A stretch of DNA of 64,000 nt. Origin: Talpa occidentalis (Eukaryota > Chordata > Mammalia > Eulipotyphla > Talpidae). The stretch spans positions 16,747,433-16,811,432 of the forward strand of contig NW_023601543.1 of assembly GCF_014898055.3 (NCBI RefSeq), in the 5' to 3' direction. This document shows, piece after piece, positions 1-12,176 of this stretch. The translations under genes were made by a program, and so were the position numbers. The notes under the pieces are model-generated. The model searched no databases, had not been told where the DNA came from, and saw nothing but the letters and a program-made list of their open reading frames with translations. Numbering within the stretch: the stretch's first letter is position 1; the number at the start of each line of letters is the position of its first letter.

Positions 1-375
1 TATATTTTTTGTATGCTGATGTATGTCTTCCACTATTGTTTTTTTAAATAGATTTATTTTTATAGCAGTAAATCAAAAGAAAAGTATTAGGAGTTTTCAG
101 CACCCTAGAATATTAAATTATACTCCATCTTGAAGGGGGAAATTGAAGAGTTCAGCTAAACTTAGGATAAAGTCACATAGAATTATTTTGTGAACCAAGG
201 ATAACCTGCCAACATTCCTGACAAACTTTGAATCTGGAAACTAAGCATTGCATAAAGACATTGCACACTAAGTCGGAACATTTTTTTCTTTTTTACACAT
301 AACACTGCTAAATATTCCAAGATCTTTCATCTTTTGGATTTGGAGCAAAGAGGCGAATTGTTGAATTAGGAATTG
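1..375. other. single-copy AT-rich DNA
   Basis: I see no gene or recognisable repeat here. The sequence is AT-rich with scattered short T runs and ends at the target site of the L1 that follows. Confidence 0.6.
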
Positions 376-388
376 AAACATGAACCTG

Positions 389-1329
389 CTTTGGGTGATG
401 TGTCTGTAAAGATGTCTTTGATGTGCATATCACGTAGTGTTTTGCCTATATTTCCTTCTTTGTATTTTATGGTTTCAGGTCTTATGTCTAGTTCTTTAAT
501 CCACTTTGAGTTGATTTTTGTGTATGGTGTTAGGTAGTGGTCAAGCTTCATTCTTTTGCATGTAGCCACCCAGTTTTCCCAGCACCATTTATTGAGCAAA
601 CTTTCTTTGCTCCAATGCATATTCTTTGCTCCTTTGTCAAAGATTAGTTGACCATAAATCTGTGGGTTTATTTCTGGATTTTCTATTCAATTTCATTGGT
701 CTGTGTGTCTGTTCTTGTTCCAATACCATGCAGTTTTGATGATTATGGCTTTGTAGTATAGTTTGAAGACTGGTCCAACCACTATGGAGAGCTGTGTGGA
801 GATTTCTTGACCTACTAAACATAGAGCTTCCATATGATTCAGCATTCCACTCCTAGGTATTTACCCTAAGGACACAGAAACATCAATTCCAAAGAGCACC
901 TGCACCCCTATGTTTATAGCAGCACTGTTTACAATCACTAAGCTTTGGAAACAACCCAAATGCCCAAAAATAGATGACTGGATCAAGAAGATGTGGTCCA
1001 TATACACCATAGAATATTACTCAGCATTCAAAAAAGACAAACACATGCAATTTGCAACAACATGGATGGCGCTGGAATGGATCATGCTCAGCGAAATAAG
1101 CCAGAAAGAAAAAGAAAAATACTGGATGGTCTCACTCATAGCAGGAATCTAGAAAACTTAAATAAGGGACCAGAAAAATAAATAACTATAGGAAAGTGAA
1201 AATCAAAATCAACAAACAACTATGAACCAGAGACACTCTATGGGGGTGAGGGGCAGGGAGGGGAGGGATTGGGGTCAAATAAGGGGGTTGCAGTTGTATG
1301 GGGAATATAAAAATAAAATTTATTAAAAA
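389..1329 (+). mobile_element. 5'-truncated L1 with inverted 5' part (twin priming)
   Basis: Two pieces of one L1 lie head to head. Bases 389-770 read on the minus strand as an ORF2 piece (frame 366-620, with [12 protein letters not shown]). Bases 771-1329 read on the plus strand as the ORF2 C-terminus (frame 910-1152, with CPKIDDWIKKMW), then a stop, a G-rich 3' UTR tract and a short A tail. Both pieces are flanked by one 13-bp duplication, aaacatgaacctg, at 376-388 and 1330-1342, so this was one insertion. Compared with the L1 at 46-49 kb, roughly 440 bp of ORF2 is missing at the junction, which is usual for twin priming. It is not functional. Confidence 0.93.
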
Positions 1330-1342
1330 AAACATGAACCTG

Positions 1343-2220
1343 ACCTAGGTATAATATATTAAGGAAGTTCTTTATGCCTTATACACAGAATAATGCTAAC
1401 AAGTTATTTAACACTTGAAGACATAGAGATCAAAAATTTGCTTGTGGTCACATACCTGAAAATGTCAGATCTAATATTAGAAAATAAGCTACACAATTGT
1501 CCTCTCCACTTTCCCAACTACTTCATTCATGTCCCTAAACTGCTACTCATAAATATTGTTTTGGCTGATTTAGGTAGTGGTTCTGGGGAAAGCCTGAAAT
1601 CAAGGAAATTTAAGGTTAATCTTGGGAATGACTAGTGCCTTGTATATGTAGTATAAAGGTATATTGTGGGGGATGGTAGAAGTATAGTGGGTGATATAGA
1701 TAAAATTCTCAAGTTAGTTTGTGGCAGGCTCAAACATCCAATTTAGAATATTGCTAGTCAAGATATATTTGAAGCAAAGTATTAAATAAGTTTGTATAGG
1801 GATGTATTGACAGGAAAATTGGCAAATATTTTCAGGCAAGGGATAGAGAGTGTAGAATATTAGGTGATGAAAGTGGAAATTGCAATGTGGAGAACAGGAT
1901 TAGGTTTTATATAGACAGCATTGACAGGAATTGTCTCCCATATCATCTTCATTAACTCTTCTATGATTATGTACTTCAGTAATTAAATTTTGGGATAAAA
2001 ACATGTTTCAATGGAACACATCTTCTTTACTAAGTATTCATGTTTTTGCCCAATAATCTGAGTTAATTTTTATTAAGCTTTGTAATATTTAAAATCACAG
2101 GCTGTTTCCCCTAAATGTACTGTCACCATAGCAATATGTATTTAAATTTAAATATACCATGAAATATTTATTAAATCATTGAAAATAATGATTCCGTGGA
2201 TGGGTTTCACACAAACATTC
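1343..2220. other. single-copy AT-rich DNA
   Basis: No supported gene or repeat. An 80-codon frame at 1393-1635 has no recognisable content and is probably chance. Confidence 0.5.
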
Positions 2221-3245
2221 TTTTAAACTTTCACACGAAGCACTATATCTCCCATTTTTCAAAATTCTTTACCTGACTCCATATATCCACACCTATCTCC
2301 TTTTTTTATCCCTTTCATAGAAAATTCCACAGAAGAGTTATGATTCATGTCATCTTTTCCTTCCAATTCACAATTGAGTTCCTGAAAACATATTTTATCC
2401 TCTTTAATACAGTAAAGTCAACATTCTATTTAAAGTCAACAACTTCCAAATGCCAAAAACTTTGGTCAAGTCTTAGTATTTATTTTACTAGATCAAATAT
2501 TAGCAATCAAATGGATTAGTAACTTTCAACACAGTTGATCACTGACCTGATTTCTTCATTTGGGTTCTAGGACATAACATTGTCCTTGTTTTCTCATTCA
2601 CTTCTCCTTCTCAGGATCATTTGATATCCCTCTTCTCAGCCCCTAAATATTGGATTTCTCCAAGAGTTAAACCATCTCTTGATTTCTCAATATATACTCA
2701 ATTCCTTGATGATATCATGCAGCCCTACTTTTTTATTTATCATCTATATTTTGAAAACTTCTATCAGTAGCCGTAAACAGTCCGTTCAACTCCAGACTCC
2801 TGTATCCAATTACCACTTTGGTATCTCATAGGTATCTCAACCTTTATATGACAAAAACCTGACATACTGATTTCCCCTTCCCCATTCTGAAACTTGTTAG
2901 TCCTGTTATATTCCATATCAACATAAATACACTCATTTTAGTAGGCTAAAACTTAAACGTCATCCTTAACTCCTCTCATTTCTCACATCTATCCTATCTA
3001 ATTCCCATTCATTCTATTCTCAAACTGTATCCAAAATTTAAAAAAAAAAATACTATACCAACTTCTTACCACATGCTTTACTAACAGTCTGCTCAGTCAT
3101 CATCTTTCACCCTAATCACTGCTCTCTGTGCTTCTGCCCTCTTCGTACTAGTCTTTTTTCTACTCAACATTCTGAGTTATCCTTTTAAACCTAGATAACA
3201 TTAGGATAATCCTTTGCTCAATAAATTGCAATGAATTTGTTTTAG
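2221..3245 (+). repeat. degenerate ancient mammalian LINE-type repeat
   Basis: Pyrimidine-rich text with phrases such as catccttaactcctctcatt (2960-2979) and a later track ending in gttatccttttaaa (3176-3189). It matches a diverged repeat common in all placental mammals. I place it with the L2-era elements but am not sure of the family. Diverged copies of the same family seem to recur at 3770-4060 and 39050-39400. Confidence 0.45.
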
Positions 3246-3254
3246 TTATAAAAT

Positions 3255-3700
3255 ATACTGCAAAATCTTTTGCATACTTCCCATTAAGTAGTGAGATATA
3301 TGTTCTCTCACCCTTAGACTTGTATTTCACTTGACCTTATAGGACTGTGGAATAACACTATGTGACTTCCAAAAGTAGGTCTTGAAAGGTTATCCAGCTT
3401 TCACCTTGTTCAGTGAATACTTGTGAGCTGCCATGTAAGAAATTCCACTGCCTTGAGTTTGTTGTGCTGTGGTTGACAGTCCTGACTCAGCCTAGCCTTG
3501 CATCCATCCTCCTCAAGGTACCAAACATGTCAGGGAAGCTATCATGGAACCTCCATTTCAGCCCATCTGCCAGCTAAATACCAACAAATGGCATTCATCA
3601 ATGCCACATGGATTAAAAAGTCACCCATCCAAACCTTGTTTGAATTCCTGACAAAATCATATTTAAACAGCTAAGTGTGAAGATTTACTGCTATTCAGAT
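3255..3700 (+). mobile_element. MLT1-type (ERVL-MaLR) solo LTR fossil
   Basis: The order of landmarks follows the MLT1 LTR: a segment near 3320-3370 on cacttgacc and a gtggaataac-like stretch, a gagctgccatgtaag block near 3425, cagcccatctgccagctaaa near 3558-3577, gatgccacatgga near 3600, and gaattcctgacaaaatcat near 3640-3660. It is an old, mutated, non-coding remnant of an endogenous retrovirus-like element. No internal region is seen. Confidence 0.8.
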
Positions 3701-3769
3701 AAGCAGAAAAGACATCTTACTCATTAAAAGTCAAACTCTATTCAAACCTAACATGATGAAAACTAAATT

Positions 3770-4060
3770 TTAAAGTCTCTAAACCTTTTTCTCTACTGTG
3801 TTTCCCTAACTCAGTTAGTGGCAACTTCATTCTTTAAGTCTAAGGCCAAAAAATTGGAGTTATCCTTGATTCATTTTTTTCCTGCTCATATTCTAAATAT
3901 GATCTCGCAGCAAAAAACTTTTGGTTCTAAATTTATGTCATGTTTAGAATATGACCACTTCTTATCATTTCTATTGCTACTACTCTAGTCCAAGCCTGTC
4001 ATCTTTCATCCATATTCCTTAAATAACCTTTAAACACAACACCCTTCACCTCAATTATTT
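3770..4060 (+). repeat. second fragment of the ancient LINE-type repeat
   Basis: Text such as gagttatccttgattcattt and ctactactctagtccaagcc follows the same ancient repeat as 2221-3245. The MLT1 LTR between them may have split one copy, though the two pieces look like overlapping rather than consecutive parts. Confidence 0.45.
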
Positions 4061-4633
4061 TCACAGATATTTGTAATATTAAGTATTTATTTTTAAAAAA
4101 TAGTTTTCAGCTGTGACCTACTCCCTTCCTCTGGAAACATTGGAATTGTCTTTCTCTTCAGTTGTCTTTCACTTCTCTTTCTCAAATGTTTGAAGAGTAG
4201 TATGTATGACATGCCCAGCTCTCAGACTGGTTCATGTCTAAGGATCTCTCAATAACAAAAAGAAAGGCACTTTTACATTCCTCTGTTTATCTTCAAATAT
4301 GAAAAACTGCATTAATTTTCCACAGAACTTTAACCTTGGACAAGAAAAATTAATTTGATGAGGGTGATGGCATAGAAACTCTTTTAGAATCCCTTAGTGA
4401 GCCTTTTCAAACTGCATACATACACACACAGATGTACATACACACATTCACCACTAAGAGAAAATCTGGCCTCTTTCCAGATTAGAATTAACATTTCCAT
4501 ATATAGAAAGAATTGAAGTCTGTATGGATCGCTTCTTCTGAATAATCTAGCATATCTTCTTAGTGCAAATAAAATTTTAATAGGGGAAGCAATATCAGGT
4601 AGATTATACAGATTGAATGCCAGATAAATTAGT
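4061..4633. other. single-copy DNA with short CA-rich run
   Basis: No gene or clear repeat. A short imperfect (CA) stretch lies near 4418-4446. Confidence 0.5.
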
Positions 4634-4654
4634 AGAAAAACATGAAAAACTGTG

Positions 4655-4917
4655 CCTCTCTGGTGGTGCAGGGGTTAAAGTCTCAGCATTATCAAGCTAT
4701 CACCAGCCACTGAGGCATTAGTTTGATCCCTGGCCTGACCTACATGGCCCAGCAGATCTCTCCTGTCTCACCTGCTGCTCTCCTCAGCAGTGTCTTTCAG
4801 TCAGTCTGCCTGTCCTGTTCCCCACTCTGTCTCTGGTGAATCCTCTCACCCCCCACACCTCTGGCCTAGACCGCAGTTCTCGTATGCATAAATAAATAAA
4901 ATAAATCTTAAAAAAAA
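4655..4917 (+). mobile_element. tRNA-derived SINE, long form (copy 1)
   Basis: A diverged tRNA-like head (tggtggtgcaggggtt, 4661-4676) is followed by the family-specific body (cagcagatctctcctgtctc; tctctggtgaatcctctcac) and an aaataaataaa tail. A 21-bp duplication with one mismatch flanks it (4634-4654 and 4918-4938). It is noncoding, and the decayed head suggests an older copy. Confidence 0.93.
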
Positions 4918-4938
4918 AGAAAAACATGAAAAACCGTG

Positions 4939-7097
4939 ACTACTAGAGAGGATGGCACTTCTGCTCTCTCCTGGTCATACTGGATACCACTGTAATTTAG
5001 TGTTCTTATATTTTCAGTTTCCTTAATTGTTTGTAACACAACAATTGCAAGTATCACAGACACACTAAGTCTGTTGTAATTTAGCTCACATATTTCAGAG
5101 AGAGTTGACAGTGTTTCATTCTAGTATTCCTTAAAGAAAACCAAAATTTTACTTCAAGTAGAGCTGAAACAATTATTTTAAGCACCAAATGAGATTTTTT
5201 GTGTGTGTGTTTAAAGAAAAGGATCTGGGAAAGAAGAACAATCATGTGGAAAATAATTATTGACATCTGATGACCCTCTAAAATGAGCTAAAGTCGAGGT
5301 AAGTATTTTTGTTCTCTGGGCTAATTGAGACTGCATTTTAAAAGTCATTCTCAGTGTAATGAAAAATGAGGTCAAGTTGTGCTATGTGTGGGTGACATAC
5401 AACACAATGGAATGTCTAGTCTGTAAGCTCCTTAGGTCCCCATGGAACTTTGGAAGCTTCATTTAACGCGAAAAATTTCTATGAACTTTTTGCATTAGGA
5501 ACAGCTGTACTGTTGCATTTCCAAGTAATCTATTCTGAATATGCTGTTGTCTTCCTATGTGTTTCTTACACTATGAACTTTTACTGCTAACATGATGTAT
5601 TTTAAAGGTAAATAATTTATGAAGAGTTTTGGAGGAGGAAGAATGGATGGTTAACTGCCTACAAAAACCTCTGCCCTTAAGGTTTATTATCTGTGAACCT
5701 TTTTGATAGAATTATAGCTTTATATTCATGGAGTGACCTAAAAAGAATCAGGTGAATACTAAAAGGCTTTTCTTCAGATTTGTAACTGTAAGAGTAATTC
5801 AAATTATGCATGAATAATAAGGAGAAAGACAGGTTTAATCAGATGGATTCACTGAACATCAAAACATATCTTAACAGAGCCAGTTCAGATAATCTTCTTA
5901 AGGAAATTGATATTTGTCATCACTCTATTGGTTTCAGTTTCCAAAGCCAACATACTCGTAAAATTGTTATTTTATTTCACTAGTTGCTAACACTACACTT
6001 CAGGGAAGCTTGTTATCTGAACCTCTAGATTTCTCATAAACTTGATGACCTGAATCAAATAGCAAATCATAATTCTTCCTTTAATTATGCTTTTTCCCCC
6101 AAATAATAGTAATTATTAGTGAACATAAATACTTAAAGCATTGAGTATTATGGATCAAATTACATACCATTTGAATAAGACCTAATGACCGTACAGTTAA
6201 ATTGAAATTAATTCAATTAAAATTGGCAAGTTATTTCTGAAAACTCACTATGTATTATGTAATGACTGCTTAATCTCTCTGATTATTGTTGCATTAACTG
6301 ATTTTAGTAGAGTGCACAATTTACCATATATTTTATTGTGATTTACTGATTTCTTTCTATGTATAATACACTATAGTAGGAATTAAGATAGCTAGGATTA
6401 TGAAGTTATGCATAATAACCTCAAAATACTCATAATGCCATCTCCATAAAAACAGCTGAATGATGGGAGAACAACAAACTCTTCAATGGAAAATACATGC
6501 AAATGCATAGAATATCTGTTTAGATTCATAAAAAATTAGTGAAGTGGCTATCCCTTGGGTAGAAAACTAAACAGCTGGAGAAGGGACAATTAAAAAGACT
6601 TACTTTCACTACATATTTTTTGGGGAAATTTTATATGAGCTACATTCAGGATTTTAAATATAAAATAAAGTGTCTATATCTGCTTCCATACTACTTCTGT
6701 CTGATCCTACCAAAAATGCACTTATCAAAGTGACAGGCAACTTTTAGGGTTTGGATGAATAAGCATCATCCAGGTAAAGAGGGTATTAAGGGATGAATAC
6801 ATAGATCTGTAGCGCACGGGAAACGTTCTGGGATAGAGAAATAGAATTAAAACATGGACACCAGACTAGTGGATAAGATTACCCAAAGTGAGATAGTGTC
6901 GACCTACTACACAATGTTATATAGAGAACAAGGACCAGCAATGAAAATTGAGAATAAGTATGATAAATATAGTATCCACAGAAACAAGATGAAAATCTGA
7001 GGAATGTGATAAAAGATAAATGCAAACCAGAAATGGATAATACTCAAATGTTAAGAGATCAGGAAAGAACTACAAAGTGTTTATTATATTTTAATAA
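4939..7097. other. 2.2 kb single-copy AT-rich DNA
   Basis: No repeat or gene that I can support. The 61-codon frame at 5081-5266 (minus) has no recognisable content. Confidence 0.5.
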
Positions 7098-7108
7098 CAA
7101 GGACATTG

Positions 7109-7386
7109 TGTGTGGGCTTCCCTGGTGGGTGCAAGGGGTTAAAACGCAACCTATGAAGCTATCCGCAACCACTGCAGCACAAGTTTGATCCCTGGCCAGG
7201 GAGCTACCCACATGGTGCAGCAGACCTCTCCTGTCTTGCCTGCTGCTCCCCTCAGCAATGTATTTCAGTCAATCTGCCTGTTCTGTTCCCTGCTCTGTCT
7301 CTGGTGAATCATCTCACCCTCTCACACCTCTAGCCAGTACCCTAATTCTTGTATGCATAAATAAGATAAATCTTAAAAAAAAAAAG
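7109..7386 (+). mobile_element. tRNA-derived SINE, long form (copy 2)
   Basis: The head begins gggcttccctggtgg (7114-7128). The body includes cagcagacctctcctgtctt and ctctgtctctggtgaatc, and the tail is aaataagataaatctt plus A's. Flanking duplication caaggacattg is at 7098-7108 and 7387-7397. The short frames at 7006-7188 and 7258-7458 are partly or wholly SINE sequence and not genes. Confidence 0.95.
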
Positions 7387-7691
7387 CAAGGACATTGCAG
7401 AGGATATTTGCTAGAGCGGTTTGCTCATATCCTTAGGGAGCTAGGTAAAGGAAAGTAGATGTAGTAAGTACCAGAATACCTTTCAAAAGTTTCACTATAT
7501 AAAGGAGAAAAATTAGCAATTGGAGAAGTTGAAGTGATTATTTTTAATGAGAAAATTTGAGAATGTTAAAAGTCGTTAGGGCAGGATGCTTTACAAAGAA
7601 ATGTATTGAAGATAATGAAGAAGGAGGAGATAATTCAAAGAAAATTACTTAAGTAAAAGGGAATATCAAGCTTATAGTTGAAGATATTAAC

Positions 7692-7949
7692 TTTAAAAAA
7701 AAAAAGATTTATGCATACAAGAACTGGGGTACAGGCCAGAGATGCGGGGGTGAAAGGATTCACCAGAGAAAGCGGGGAACAGAACAGGCAGACTGACTGA
7801 AATACACTGCTGAGGGGAGCAGTGGGTGAGACAGGAGAGATCTGCTGCACCATGGGGTATCTCCCTGGCCGGGGATTGAACTCTGCTGCGGTGGCTGCGA
7901 ATAGCTTCGTAGGTTGTGTCTTAACCCCTTGTGCCACCAGGGAGGCGCA
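7692..7949 (-). mobile_element. tRNA-derived SINE, long form (copy 3)
   Basis: Read on the minus strand from the head (ctggtggcacaaggggtta complement, about 7922-7945) to the tail (gcataaatctttttt complement, about 7693-7715). Duplication gaagatattaac is at 7680-7691 and 7950-7961. The 156-codon minus frame at 7635-8105 runs through this SINE and its flanks and is not a gene. Confidence 0.96.
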
Positions 7950-8559
7950 GAAGATATTAACCTTACACAAAAATCTAACATAGGAAAATATACCTGCCAA
8001 TGAGAGAGAAATTTGTATGACTATTGCAGAGAGAAGGTAAAGTTGTATGTTAAGTAGAGGAGAGAAAAAGAAAGAAATTTGAAGATTGGAGAAGGTGTAA
8101 ATCACAGCTATGGTGAACAGGAGGAAACTTCCTAGTGTAGGTGAATTCCTCAGAGGCCCTGAAGAACAATCTGCTCTTAAATGCTATGGATTCGTGTAGC
8201 ATCAGACTGCAATATTATATAGTATTCTCCAGCAGTTATCAAGTGGTCAACAGACCAGATTTGGGGAAGGGGGAGATAATTGGATTGATTCATGGGAGAC
8301 AGATACATTGAAATGGCAATAAATTAAGTAAGTTGGAAAAACCCTCTGTGTGTGTATATGTATATTTCAGATATTTCCAAGTAGGTGTCTCACAGGCATC
8401 TCACAAACAAAATAAATCTTAAACTATCATCTGCCCAATTCTTTTATCTTGTCATAGATGAAGTTGTTCAAATAAGAACCTCATAACCAATTTATAACTT
8501 TTCTCCATTTGTAATATTTTTTATGCTTTTCACTTTTATATCAGTTAACCTTTTGTTTT

Positions 8560-8740
8560 AAGCTTTTTCCTCATTTCTCTGTGGTTAAACTCCTCTTCAT
8601 ATTGCAAGGCTCATATCAAGTAATGCTTTCTCTTTGAAGAATTCTTCAATTCCCTTTTCTACTACACTTAGTTGCTTCATCTTCTTAAATCCCAGTATGC
8701 TTTGTAACACATTCATTATAACCCTTACCTATTGCTCTAA
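8560..8740 (+). repeat. L2-like LINE fragment
   Basis: A diverged match to the L2 3' region: ctctttgaagaattcttcaattccc, then a run resembling the L2 block ending in cacattcattataac. Old and non-coding. Confidence 0.5.
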
Positions 8741-8767
8741 GCTTTTTTAGCTAGAAATTCTAATTCT

Positions 8768-8880
8768 ATGTAATTATTTTGCATTATATTTTTACTGAGG
8801 TTTACAGCATAGTATATGACTCAGAGGTACAGGTTCGCATCTCTTCAGATGTGTATTTTTGTTTTTTCAAGTGACTCCTG
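8768..8880 (-). repeat. old L1 3' UTR fragment
   Basis: tttactgaggtttacagcat and agaggtacaggttcgcatct resemble the minus strand of the 3' UTR of old mammalian L1 elements. Short and diverged. Confidence 0.5.
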
Positions 8881-9641
8881 TCTTATAAGCTTAAAAAAGG
8901 GGATTTTATGATTTTCTGTCTGTGTCTTAGGAGTACTTTATAAATGATTGATATATTTTCTTGAATAAATGAATTTTAATAAATGAATGAAGAAATTACT
9001 CTGAATACAGTGCTAACATGAAGGAGGGCATAATGAGAATTAATGAAAAATATTCAAAATAATTATAGTTTCTGTTTTACTTCAACTATTTGACATTTCA
9101 AATTTGTTTTAGAGAAGTATTTGACATATTTAGATGAACTCCAATAAAACTAAAGTGTAATAAGAGTAATTTGTGATTGCCTAACACCTTGAGCACAAAA
9201 AATCAAAATTTCATCCTTGATAATAAGATTATTTTTGCTTGAAAACAATAACAATCTTAGAAAAATAGGAAATATTGAAAAGCATGTGAACACACACTTT
9301 TTAACCTATTTAGAGCGGCTTTAAAAGGAACATATAATAAATATGAGGAATATTCCCTAGAACTTTCAATCTAGAGATTATAGAATCATCTATGATGTCA
9401 CAATAGATGCTTCTATTGAAATATTTTTCTTATCTGCTCTTTCACATCTCTTTTTATCCTCAACACAAGAAAACCAAATACTGATAACATCAAGCATGAG
9501 AAATCATCATAACTGTCCCCTCAGACTCCTTTAAAATCGATGTTGAGGCTGCTTCCAAGTTACTCATTATAAAATAATGCTTTTATTATATGATTTTTTT
9601 GAATACCTCTTACTATGGTTGCCATTCATTCATTCAGGAAT
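8881..9641. other. single-copy AT-rich DNA
   Basis: Nothing recognisable. Confidence 0.5.
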
Positions 9642-9655
9642 TAAATGCATTATAT

Positions 9656-9923
9656 ATTTTTTAAAAGATTTATTTGTTTATGCATACAAGAACTGGAGTA
9701 CAGGCCAGAGGTATGAGGTGGTGAAAGGATTCACCAGAGACAGAGCGAGGATCAGAACAGGCAGACTGACTGAAATACACTGCTGAGGGGAGCAGTGGGC
9801 AAGTCAGGAGAGGTCTGCTGTGCCATCTGGGTAGCTCCCTGGCCGGGGATCAAACTCATGCTGCAGTGGCTGCCGATAGCTTCATAGATTGTGCCTTAAC
9901 CCTTTGCGCCACCAGGGAGGCCC
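9656..9923 (-). mobile_element. tRNA-derived SINE, long form (copy 4)
   Basis: On the minus strand the head lies at about 9895-9922 and the body runs down to an A/T tail at about 9660-9680. Duplication taaatgcattatat is at 9642-9655 and 9924-9937, a perfect 14 bp. It belongs to the group with a gcataca-type 3' end. Confidence 0.96.
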
Positions 9924-10079
9924 TAAATGCATTATATTAACATTTCATGAGTTACTCTTGTTTTATGGAACTTTCATTATCACACCCACTTATTGTTACT
10001 TATTCTTACTTATTGTTACTGCCTCTTTAGGGGCAGCATATTAAATATTACACGTTTATCTTATGTGTATGTGTTTATT

Positions 10080-10335
10080 TAGATGCTCTGTAAGAGTAGG
10101 ACTATTTTTCCTCTGTACATCACCAGAATGTGATTATGCACATAAGGCATTGAAAAGTGCATAATTACGTCTTTTCTCCAAACCCAGTTTCTTGAGAGCA
10201 AGGACTCTGTTTTATGCATAACCCCCCATTCCTATCCATTCCTATTATATTCCCAGGTGCATAATAGCTACTTAGTATATCTAAGTATTAAATATACTAA
10301 TACATTTCTTATTCTCAAATGAATAAATTATCTCA
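10080..10335 (+). repeat. L2 LINE 3' end fragments
   Basis: Two partly overlapping L2-like 3' texts: agatgctctgtaagagtagg (10080-10099) and cttgagagcaaggactctgt (10192-10211), with cccaggtgcataatagctac (10252-10271) near the end. This order (gagggcaggga, then catagtaggtgctcaata) is characteristic of L2 and MIR 3' ends. Confidence 0.65.
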
Positions 10336-10439
10336 CACTAAAGGTCACCTTATGAACTTTGGAATTATATAGCAACAACATCAACAATAATAACATCCCA
10401 AACTTCTATAATAATGTTTGCCATAAGGCATTGTTGCCA

Positions 10440-10493
10440 ACATTTTTCACAAATAAAAATAATTCTCACACTGATTTTATAAGACTGCAGATA

Positions 10494-10542
<49 letters not shown>

Positions 10543-10665
10543 AGTCAGATATAAATAATTCAGAGACTTACCAAAGGTCATATAGTTACTGAGGGGCAGG
10601 AACTAAGTTTTGACACAGGCATTTTGATTATAGATCCTAAAATTTTAATCCCTAAGCAATGTCTC
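10440..10665 (-). repeat. MIR fragment split by an AT microsatellite
   Basis: agagacttaccaaaggtcat (10562-10581) followed by atagttactgaggggcagga is the complement of the MIR core (tgaccttgggcaagt). The left part (10440-10495) is weaker. The AT run at 10497-10539 sits between the two parts. Confidence 0.6.
10497..10539. repeat. (AT)n microsatellite
   Basis: About 21 uninterrupted AT units. Expected to be length-variable between individuals. Confidence 0.98.
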
Positions 10666-10836
10666 ATATGTACATTTTCAGGTAAAGTATGTCTGAAACA
10701 AGAATATCCTCTCTAGTTTTATCATTTAAAAGTACTTATAGTCGTACATTATAAAGAAGAAACCAAATATCATGAGTTTTGGATGATACAAAAGACACAA
10801 AAATAATGACTACTAATACCAAAAGGAGACTTTTTT

Positions 10837-12169
10837 ATTACTTAAATTTTATTTTTATATTCCCCATACAATTACAACCTCCTTATATTGACCCCAATCC
10901 CTCCTTTCCCCACCCCCACCCCCCCCAACCAGAGTGTCTCTGGTTCATAGTTTGTTGATTTTGATATTTTCTTTCTTATAGTTATTCTTTTTCCTGGTCC
11001 CTTATTTAAGTTTTCTAGATTCCTGCTATGAGTGAGACCATCCAGTATTTTTCTTTCTCTTTCTGGCTTATTTCGCTGAGCATGATCCCTTCCAGCACCA
11101 TCCATGTTGCTGCATATTGCATGTGTTTATCTTTTTTGAATGCTGAGTCATATTCCATGGTGTATATGTACCACATCTTCTTGATCCAGTCATCTATTTT
11201 TGGGCATTTGGGTTGTTTCCAAAGCTTAGCTATTGTAAATAGTGCGGCTATAAACATCAGGGTGCAGGTGCTCTTTGGAATTGATGTTTCTGTGTCCTTT
11301 GGGTAAATACCTAGGAGTGGAATTGCTGGATCATATGGAAGCTCTATGTTTAGTAGGTCCAGAAATCTCCACACAGCTCTCCATAGTGGTTGGACCAGTT
11401 TGCACACCCATCAACAGCGCAAGAGAGTTCCTTTTTCTCCACAACCTCACCAACATTTCTTGTTGCTAGTTTTTTTAATATGTGCCATTCTCACTGGTGT
11501 AAGGTGGTATCTCATTGTAGTTTTGATTTGCATTTCCCTGATTACAAATGATGTTGAACATTTTTTCATATGCCTGTTGGCCATTTGCATTTCCTCTTCA
11601 GAGAAGTTTCTTTTTAGCTCTTCTGCCCATTTTTTGACTGGATTATTTGTTTTTGTTGAGTCTCATCAGCTCTTTGTAGATGTTTGTGATCAGTCCTTTA
11701 TCATTAGTGTTGTGTGCAAAAATGTTCTCCCAGTTGGTGGGGTTTCTCTTTGTTTTTGTTATTGTTTCTTTTGCTGTGCAGAAGCTCGAGAACCCCCAAA
11801 ACTCCACAGAAAAACTAATTCAAATAATCAATCATTTCAGTAAAGTGGGAGGATACAAAATTAACACGCAAAATCAGTAGCCTTCCTATACACAAACAAT
11901 AAATCTGAAGAAGAAGAAATCAAAACAACCATCCCTTTTATTATCGACACAAAAAAAAATCAAATACTTGGGAATAAATCTAACAAAAGAGGTAAAGGAC
12001 CTATACAAAGAAACTATAAAACACAAAGAAATGGAAAGACATCCCCTGCTCATGGATTGGAAGAATAAACATTATTAAAATGGCCATCCTACCAGAAGCA
12101 ATATACAGATTCAGTGTTATTCCAATAAAAATTTCAATGTCATTGTTCAAAGAAATAGAACAGTTATTG
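10837..12169 (-). mobile_element. L1 with inverted 5' part inserted in the tail of an older L1
   Basis: The 3' end is at the left: T-rich tail, then the complement of the G-rich 3' UTR (C tract about 10908-10928), then the ORF2 C-terminus on the minus strand (frame 11015-11407, with CPKIDDWIKKMW). At about 11785-11790 the orientation flips and 11790-12169 is a plus-strand piece of upstream ORF2. Duplication aggagactttttt at 10824-10836 and 12170-12182 encloses both parts. About 520 bp of ORF2 is missing at the junction relative to the L1 at 46-49 kb. The host site is the T run that begins the older L1 at its right. Confidence 0.93.
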
Positions 12170-12176
12170 AGGAGAC

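Noticed and set aside
7635..8105. 156-codon minus-strand open frame as a gene
   Set aside because: Its middle is a SINE with target-site duplications at 7680-7691 and 7950-7961, and the ends are AT-rich flank; there is no domain.
11346..11843. 165-codon plus-strand open frame as a gene
   Set aside because: It is the antisense shadow of L1 ORF2 and crosses the L1 inversion point near 11788.
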